Assembly (NCBI GenBank): GCA_934045905.1
Contig: OW203767.1
Location: forward strand, 27,908,785-27,972,784
Direction: 5' to 3'
DNA: 64,000 nucleotides
From: Leuctra nigra
Lineage: Eukaryota; Arthropoda; Insecta; Plecoptera; Leuctridae
A program made the translations under genes and the position numbers. Of this stretch, positions 57,340 through 64,000 are shown piece after piece; the first letter of the stretch is position 1; each line of letters begins with the position of its first letter. The notes below the pieces were generated by a model. The model made no database searches. It saw only the letters and a list, made by a program, of their open reading frames with translations, and had not been told where the DNA came from.

Positions 57340-57591
57340 ATGGCGCAGCAAGGGCGTCGTGGGCGCCGCCGTGGCCGTGAGCCACATGCCGCAGACCGAG
57401 GCGATGGCGCACGTCACCTTTCTGCTGGACTCGAGCGCCAACTTCAGCACCGAGGCCAAGGGGCTACTCTACGACGAGCTGGCCGACACTGCCCGCGACC
57501 TGGACAACCTGGAGCTGGTCGAGGGGATCAAGGATCAGGTCATGAACAACTGGGAGGAAACTTACGTCATGAACTTGGCGGAGGCGGAGAG
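57340..57591 (+). CDS. FANCD2: FANCD2 exon 10 (ubiquitination region)
   Basis: Encodes WRSKGVVGAAVAVSHMPQTE, then FLLDSSANFSTEAKGLLYDE and LADTARDLDNLELVEGIKDQ. It aligns with the vertebrate block around the monoubiquitinated Lys (K561 in human; KLIGIIGAVTMAG) and the later ALYYDEFANLI. The single leading A completes the Arg codon from exon 9. Ends phase 2 at GAGAG/GTAGGA. Confidence 0.95.
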
Positions 57592-57604
57592 GTAGGAGTC
57601 GTCA

Positions 57605-58037
57605 ATAGGGAATATGCATGAATTTATTCAAAACTATCATTCAAAATAACAACATATTTGTTGGTCAATCACACTTTTTTCACACTAAAAAGTGTTCATT
57701 TTTATTCATATCAAATTGAAAATCATGTAAATTTTGGCGGGAAACGCCATCCCGGCCAGTGATGTTTTTATATCATCCAATTCAATGATGTTGCAATGGT
57801 TACAATAAAATATGACAGCACTGGCCGGCTATGACACGGCTATGACAGCTATGACAGCACTACAGAGAGATGGTGTTTTCCTGCCAAATATTTCACTGAT
57901 TTTTAATTTCATATTTATGAATGCTAATTTACGCTTTTTAGTGTCAAAATAGTGTGATTTACCAACAAATATGTTGTTATTTTGAAATATTGGATTTTAA
58001 TTTTTAATCGAATTAAAAATCTTTGTATATTCCCTAT
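57605..58037. mobile_element. Foldback MITE just after exon 10 donor
   Basis: Outer ends ATAGGGAATAT and complement; inner pair CAAAATAACAACATATTTGT and exact complement near 57963-57985. Begins only 13 bp beyond the exon 10 splice donor. Confidence 0.7.
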
Positions 58038-58184
58038 CATCGTTCATTCGTTAGGAAATATTCAATGTTTGTCAACTTCAAGCCATGGCAACCAACATAA
58101 TTATTTTTATATTAAAAAAAAAATTATCAATATCAATGACACATTGTACAAGCTCTGTTTGAAAGTAGTGCACCAATGACTTAT

Positions 58185-58371
58185 GCTGGCTTTCCATGCT
58201 CCGTCATCTTCCGTCAACGTCCGACGAAAACAACCACGTGACCCGTCTCGACCAATCAGAGCCATCCCCAAAAATCTCGGACGGCAAGGGATTGGTCGAG
58301 ACGGGTCACGTGGTCGTTTTCGTCGGACGGTGACGGACGTTGATGGAAGATGATGGAGCATGGAAAGCCAG
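58185..58371. mobile_element. Hairpin MITE
   Basis: Arms of about 75 bp (GCTGGCTTTCCATGCTCCGT ... CACGTGACCCGTCTCGACCA) fold back with few mismatches around a loop of about 35 bp. Confidence 0.8.
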
Positions 58372-58637
58372 CTTTAGATAGATGCGGTTAGAGACATTTT
58401 AAGCGGAGAAACTATAAAAGTCATAAAAATGCCAACTTGGTAGTTGCTAGTTGCCAATCAGTTCTTCATCAGTTCGAGATCATTGATATTGTTTGTTTTT
58501 TGTTCTTCATCATTTGTATCTCAAGAATTTTTAAATTTTATACATTTCATTCATTTTATGTATGTTAGGTACTATCTGCCTTGCAGACAAGCTATTGTTT
58601 TGCAGGGCTACAACATATTCTATTGGCAGTGTCTATC

Positions 58638-58985
58638 CAGTGGCGGACTGGCAATTTACAAAATAGCACATTTGAAATTTTGGGTCCTAAGATGCAATCC
58701 TGTCTCGGCCCCCTGTTGTTTGTGGGCCCTTTTCACAATCTATGAGCCCCAATTTAAATTTTACTGCGGCCTTTTTCATATTTTACAAGTAGTTTTACTG
58801 ATTTTACATAAATTTTTTTTAATTTCCAATCTCGGCCCCCTGTCGTTTGTGGGCCCATTTTCACATTCTACGAGTCCCAATTTAAATTTTACAATAAATG
58901 GCCTTTTTCATATTTTACGAGCATTTTTACTCATTTTTGTTTGTTTTACTGGCCTTTTGCCTCGTCGCATCCCAGTCCGCTCCTG
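58638..58985. mobile_element. hAT-like MITE just before exon 11
   Basis: Ends CAGTGGCGGACTGG and complement CCCAGTCCGCTCCTG; flanking octamers TGTCTATC and TGTCCGTC match 6 of 8. Internal tandem copy of CTCGGCCCCCTGT(T/C)GTTTGTGGGCC. Ends 38 bp before the exon 11 acceptor junction. Confidence 0.75.
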
Positions 58986-59023
58986 TGTCCGTCTATCTAC
59001 ATGTGACTGATGTTTGTCCACAG

Positions 59024-59231
59024 CCTGGGCAAGGTGTGCTACCAGTTGGACCTGGCCGAGTCTCCCGTGGCGATCCCGCTGATGCCCGGCTCCGCTCAAG
59101 GTCAGCTGCAGGTCATGTGCTCGCACCTGCGTCTGTGTCTCGTGCTGGTGCAGCGCCTGGACCTGGTGGACTCCGTGGACGCGCTGCTTTGCGCTCCAGT
59201 CATCCTGCCCGACCTAGAGGACTTTGACACG
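59024..59231 (+). CDS. FANCD2: FANCD2 exon 11
   Basis: Encodes SLGKVCYQLDLAESPVAIPL, then HLRLCLVLVQRLDLVDSVDA and LLCAPVILPDLEDFDT. It matches vertebrate [20 protein letters not shown] and LLDCPIFLTDLE. Acceptor CCACAG; one base completes the Ser codon; ends phase 0 at ACG/GTACGC. The following 582-bp intron holds nothing recognisable. Confidence 0.95.
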
Positions 59232-59813
59232 GTACGCTACTCATGCAGAATGTCGTGTAAACCAGAAAATATATGTCATGCATCTAACTTAGTATTCAAT
59301 CTTTTAACGGTATAATACTCATAGTGCCTTTGTACTGAACTGAACCATAAAGCACCAAAACCAACATGAAACCTTTTCGAGTTATTGGCCAAAACAAAGT
59401 TGAATATCTGGTTTTTCATTGGCTAATTAAATCCACACTTTATCCCAAATGGTACTAAATGGGGACTCAGCCTCTTCACATTGTTTAGCCACATTTGTGT
59501 ATGGCTGCTATTATGTAGTAAAGTAAATGTGAATAGAAATAAGTGTGAGAACTTTTCTCTGACGTTTACAGAAAGTGATGTGAATTGTTACCTAGTACGT
59601 TTTTTTTTACGCCCACGGACACAATATTTGCTCGATTCTTCCATTAGATCGAATGGTGAAACGCGTAATTATTAAGGAATTAAGATGTATGTGTTTAAGT
59701 TGACTTTTCCAAAAAAAAAATTATAATTATACTTTTAATTGTATTGCATATCTATTGTATTATACTGGTGTAATCCCATCCCTAGTTAATGTTGTGGCGA
59801 TGTGTTGTGTCAG

Positions 59814-60064
59814 ATGCTGCCGGCGGAACAGAAGAACGCTCTGGACTCGCTCTTCCACTGCCTGAACCTGTTCCGAGAGCTGATCAACGGCTTCTCCAAG
59901 GACAACAGCCGGCTGGCGCAGCTGGTGTCGCGTCTGGAGCACGTGGTGGAGCTGGGCGAGGAGATCGGCAGGCGCGTGGCCGCCGTACCCGACTACACGC
60001 CGCCGCAGTGTCTCTTCTTCGCGCCCACCAAGCCGCCCACGCTTGCCAAGCCCAAGGCCAACAA
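59814..60064 (+). CDS. FANCD2: FANCD2 exon 12
   Basis: Encodes MLPAEQKNALDSLFHCLNLF, then RELINGFSKDNSRLAQLVSR and LEHVVELGEE, then AVPDYTPP. It matches vertebrate [20 protein letters not shown] and [20 protein letters not shown] closely. Acceptor TGTCAG; ends phase 2 at AACAA/GTCAGT. Confidence 0.96.
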
Positions 60065-60753
60065 GTCAGTCCATCATCCACTAACATCTTGAGGGAATGC
60101 AATACCTATTATACCCGTATCCCATGGAGATAAGAATAATAGATTATAAATTGATGTGAAAAATTGTGAAAAATGATAAAGCTTTTCAAAACTGCAATGA
60201 TTGTGAAAAGTGGTTACAGACAAACAAACGTATTGAGAAAAAATGAGCATGGTACAGAGAGTCTCAGAGTATAGAAAAGCTTAGTGAGTTTTGTATTATC
60301 GAGTTCTTCATAGCTGTATTGAGTTTTTTCTTCAATTTTAAAAATCAAGTACATTGAAAATTTGAAACTCGTTGAACTAAAAATTTTACATACCAGAATA
60401 CAGTATGACCTCGGGTACAATCTTAAATCTTTAAATATACAATAGTCAATAATAATCATCAAATAATCGTATTGACAGGTTTGAAGTTCTACCAGAGGAT
60501 ATAATGTACTCCAGTGTAGTGTGTGCATTGTTTAGATAGAACTATAAACTTGAATTGTTTGTTACTGCTTGATTTTTTAATAGTGTAAAGTAAAGTCAAA
60601 ACTCAAAAGCAATGTCTGTGAAGAACCGCTCTCGAAATGTTACCTTACCCCTTACTTGAACCGTAGTCTATGAATAGTGTTTCTGTTTGAATGTTAAATT
60701 GAATGAAGCTCTGTTCTGATGTTGGAAGTAACCTCATGCTGGTTTGCCTCCAG

Positions 60754-61000
60754 GAAGAGCAAGGCGAAGAAGAAGACGAAGAAGAAAGCTGCTGACAAGA
60801 GCGATACGAGTCTGGGCAGCGTTCGAGACTCCAGCGACACCACAGAAGCTGACTCCGACGCAACGAGCGTGACCAAAGTGGTGGACATCTCGCTGTATCG
60901 GGAGTTCGTGCGGCCGCTGGACACCAACATCGCCATCTTGATCAAGTGCAAGTTGGCCATCGACGATGTCAACCAGACGGCTCAAGCTGACAATATCTGG
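60754..61000 (+). CDS. FANCD2: FANCD2 exon 13
   Basis: Encodes a Lys-rich stretch (KSKAKKKTKKKAADKSD), an acidic Ser/Thr/Asp segment, then ISLYREFVRPLDTNIAILIK. This parallels the charged linker and [20 protein letters not shown] of vertebrate FANCD2. Phase-2 entry fits; ends phase 0 at TGG/GTATGT. The intron before it (60065-60753) shows nothing recognisable. Confidence 0.93.
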
Positions 61001-61362
61001 GTATGTAATCCTTTTGCCGGTTATAAGCAGGGCTGGCTACAAATAATCATGTCAGTTTATTCTTTTATTTTAACATTTCTTATAAAAAGAGTCATTCATT
61101 ACTGTTAGTGATTAGTAATTGATTTGAAAATCCTTAGTACAGTCTGTAGTCTCCATTAAATGGCACATGACTTACTTCTTGGCTAAAATATATGAGTAGG
61201 AAGGACTATCAAAATGAGAAGTGAGCACAAGTGATTTTTTACCCAAGCTCGGTCACGTCACGCAGAAATGTATATCACTCACGCATGCGGGTTCAGCATT
61301 TTGCTCACGATCACGCTCACTCATGCAGGAAATTTTATGAACTCATGCACGTTCATGAACTA

Positions 61363-62075
61363 CCGTATTAACTCGTGTATAAGACGCACTCGTGTATAAG
61401 ACGCACTCGTGTATAAGACGCACCCTTGTTTTGAGAAGTCTATTTTAAGAAAACATTTAGCATGTGTGTATAAGACGCAGTAAATGAAGAAAAACAGTGT
61501 GTGTTTGTATACATGATATCCATCTAAATGTTGGTTTTCCAGCTAACTGAGCTATTTGAATGAAAATCACTGCCAACTTGTTGTAAACAAACAGAAATTT
61601 CCTGCTTCTGAGAAAGGGGGGAGGGGAGTCTTTTCCCAGCAGCTGTTGCTTGCTCTAAGAGGCATGCACCTGCCTTTCCTTTGCATTCCAAAACAAACCC
61701 AACTCCTCTCCTCCCCTTCCATTAAGATCGCCATTCAACAGTGTTTTGTCTATTTTATGTCTGTCAGAGCAATGTTTTTCAGACGTAAACATATATTTTG
61801 TCTCCTGATCTAAATGCAAGGGAAAACATATTGTTGCAAAAATGTAATATGTTAATTTAGTGTTGTGTCTAGACACAGTATGAGTAGTCCAGACAGAGTG
61901 AGAGGGAAAGGCAGAGATAGACAACATGTGGCAGTCTACCACAGCTCTGTTTACAAACATCCACCTTGGATTTACTGGGAAAAAAGCTTGGTATGCGTGT
62001 ATAAGACGCAGGGCTGTTTTCAGAATCAAAATATTGACATATAGGTAATTGCGTCTTATACACAAGTTAATAAAC
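61363..62075. mobile_element. pogo/Tigger-like MITE, copy 2
   Basis: Nearly identical in its body to 42322-43001. The left end has one extra CTCGTGTATAAGACGCA unit and retains CCGTATTAACTC; the right end has decayed (CACAAGTTAATA). The 144-codon minus-strand open frame inside is not recognisable as a transposase. Confidence 0.7.
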
Positions 62076-62189
62076 TCACGCACAGTCACTCATGCTATAG
62101 GCACAAAGTCTCATGCTTTGCTTTGCCAGGTCACTAAGATCACTAAGATCATTGTATTTATTGTTGATACACAACCCAACTCTTTCTTT

Positions 62190-62305
62190 ACTATGTAAGA
62201 ACTGCTATAAGCTGTACATTCTTATATCCTACTCAACAACTGACGATACCTATACATGTATTATGTACTTGTCCACGGGATGATAATAAAATACAATACC
62301 ATACA
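62190..62305 (+). mobile_element. LINE 3' end, second copy
   Basis: Same 3' end as 2830-3085: TGTATTATGTACTTGTCCAC, GGGATGATAATAAAATACAA. Confidence 0.65.
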
Positions 62306-62657
62306 GATTCAAATTTAGATTGAAAATGTAACTTGGCCACGGACTACCTTATCAAGGGTCTTCAAATTGGCCCATAATTTGAAATAATAACTTTTACATA
62401 GACAGAAATCAGCTCTGTTGGTAATGAAAAAATTACGTTTGGTATGCCCCTACCCCTAAGTACCTATATTTACGGTGTTGGAATTTTTTGTTTTTGTACT
62501 CTACCACAAGGACTCTACCACTCAAGAGATGCAACTGATGTAATCTCATCATAACATACCACAATCGATTATAATGTGTTTCCAGGTGAACTAGCTTGAG
62601 CCTGTACTCACTGATTTTGTTTTGTCATTCCTTGTTATATTTTGCCTCTGTCTCCAG

Positions 62658-62867
62658 CCCACCATATCGCCTATCATCGGGAAGTTCATCCTCGAGGAGT
62701 TCCTTCTGAAGCTGAACTCTATATTCAAACGCAAACACAACCCCTTCGGCCGGCCGGCGTCCGGCCCGACGATGAACCAGCACGACACGCACGCTTCGTT
62801 CATATACTGCATGAGGCTCGTCCCCAACATGACGCGGAAGCTGGAGAAGCTGGGGAATCATTGCGCG
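62658..62867 (+). CDS. FANCD2: FANCD2 exon 14
   Basis: Encodes PTISPIIGKFILEEFLLKLN, then SIFKRKHNPFGRPASGPTMN and FIYCMRLVPNMTRKLEKLGN. It aligns with vertebrate [20 protein letters not shown] and [20 protein letters not shown]. Phase 0 at both ends (CTCCAG/CCC, GCG/GTCAGT). The gene continues past the window. Confidence 0.92.
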
Positions 62868-62947
62868 GTCAGTAGTAGTCAACTACTTCGATGTGTAAAG
62901 CCCAATCCACACTGCACATGTGCAGAGTCACATTATCATCACCAAAG

Positions 62948-63812
62948 TTTTTTTTTTTTTTTTTTTAATATATTTTTATTTATTATAAATTAAATACATT
63001 TCAACGTAGCCCCGCTAAACCAACAATGGCTTGTTGGCAGGGCTACTAAATTCAATTAATACAAATGACAATAGAAATAAAAAACACTCTCCAATCATCA
63101 CACTCGTGACTGTTCAAAGTAATACACACAATGCAAAGTAATAAAGTAAATACACAAATAACATATAATTTTAATTACACAAAAGAGAGAAAAAAAAACA
63201 TAAAAAGGCGCGTCAGACTCCACAGGATTGTAACCAGTTAATAATTAATTCAAATTTTCTACAACCCATTTTTTTATTATTGTTTTAACATCTGATATTT
63301 TTTTTAAATTTCTTAATTCAGGGGGTAATTTATTAAATAAAGCTGGGATCAAAGATTTTCTATTTCGCAACCCATAGGCATTGTAATGCAGACCCGGAGC
63401 AACATACCTATCTCTATTTCTAGTCTGATAAGAATGCTGCACCGGAATCTTGAACTCTTGTTCAAAATAATTCGTTAAAATAAAAACATAAAAAGGAATT
63501 TGCCTCACAGACAGCAATTTACATTCCCTCTCACGCAAATCCCTATCCGGCCAAATGATTTTAAAAATTCTTTTTTGTATTGAATCAATTTTACTGAGGT
63601 GCGTATCAGTTGTAAAACCCCAAGCCAGAACACCATATCTAATAATAGACTCAACTAACGCAAAATAAACTGTAAGTAACGTGTTATGATTAACAAAAGG
63701 CTTTAATATACGTAAACTATACATTCCCGATCTTAACTTCCCACACACCTTATCAATATGCTTATTCCACTTAAACTGATTATCTATTAAAAGTCCTAAA
63801 TATACTTGTTCA
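62948..63812 (-). pseudogene. 5'-truncated jockey/CR1-like LINE with poly(A) tail
   Basis: The minus-strand frame begins mid-protein at YLGLLIDNQFKWNKHIDKVC, continues through YFALVESIIRYGVLAWG and LFNKLPPELRNLKKI, and stops at 63245. A 3' UTR and a 19-base T run at 62948-62966 (poly(A) on the element strand) follow. A recent-looking truncated insertion in FANCD2 intron 14. Confidence 0.85.
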
Positions 63813-64000
63813 GTAGTGTTTTCGCAGTGTTACACTGCGCATGAGCAGAACCAAGTTGATCAACCAAAGGTTGCTAGTGTGCAGAAGGGAATAGGTAGAA
63901 GTGGTACATGAAAGTTTTCAAAAAATATTATAAAATAATCTGGAAAGGTTTCGGATTTTTTGGAGGGAAAATCAGCCATCTATTTTGACTTGGTAGGTAC

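Noticed and set aside
61655..62089. 144-codon minus-strand frame in the pogo-like MITE
   Set aside because: Broken in the sister copy at 42712-42990 and lacks any DDE or helix-turn-helix motif.

Overview
This window is an AT-rich, intron-rich, transposon-dense stretch of an animal nuclear genome, almost certainly an arthropod and probably a hemipteran insect (inferred from base composition, frequent GGTACCTA-type microsatellite sequence, insect-like LINE, hAT and Helitron families, and protein divergence). Species cannot be fixed from sequence alone. Real exons stand out as short GC-rich islands with conserved protein sequence and phase-matched splice sites.

Layout. (i) 1-3438: repeats lying in an intron of HIRA, a minus-strand histone H3.3 chaperone whose first two coding exons are at 3439-3612 and 4826-4862. 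(ii) 4863-5515: a 653-bp bidirectional promoter shared with FANCD2. (iii) 5516-62867: FANCD2 (Fanconi anaemia group D2), plus strand. Fourteen exons were assembled by splice phase and encode the first 1020 residues. The C-terminus lies beyond the window. (iv) FANCD2 intron 9 (22677-57339, 34.7 kb) contains a complete second gene on the same strand, a coronin of 8 coding exons and 557 codons (24677-54937), which ends in a LIM zinc-binding domain where a coiled coil would be expected. (v) Coronin intron 2 (28414-43398) in turn holds two minus-strand leucine-rich-repeat coding sequences, tandem paralogs, and remnants of a third unit. The locus is therefore nested three genes deep.

Two minisatellites grew from FANCD2 splice sites on adjacent exons. 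A 22-bp array (18451-19624) runs in register into the 3' splice site of exon 7. A roughly 49-bp array (20346-22459) repeats the 3' end of exon 8 together with its 5' splice site about 30 times.

Much of the remaining sequence is mobile DNA. It includes truncated non-LTR retrotransposons, a Helitron-like family with conserved termini (at least seven copies, two of them 2.1 kb and nearly identical), and a series of hAT-type elements with perfect 8-bp target duplications, some nested inside one another and datable against empty sites in sister copies. There are also TA-flanked MITEs, foldback elements, a 2.6-kb element with 640-bp inverted repeats and a decayed protein remnant, and a tRNA-Thr-like gene. 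HIRA and FANCD2 both act in chromatin and DNA maintenance, consistent with their shared promoter. Coronin is a cytoskeletal gene placed there by genome architecture, with no evident functional link.
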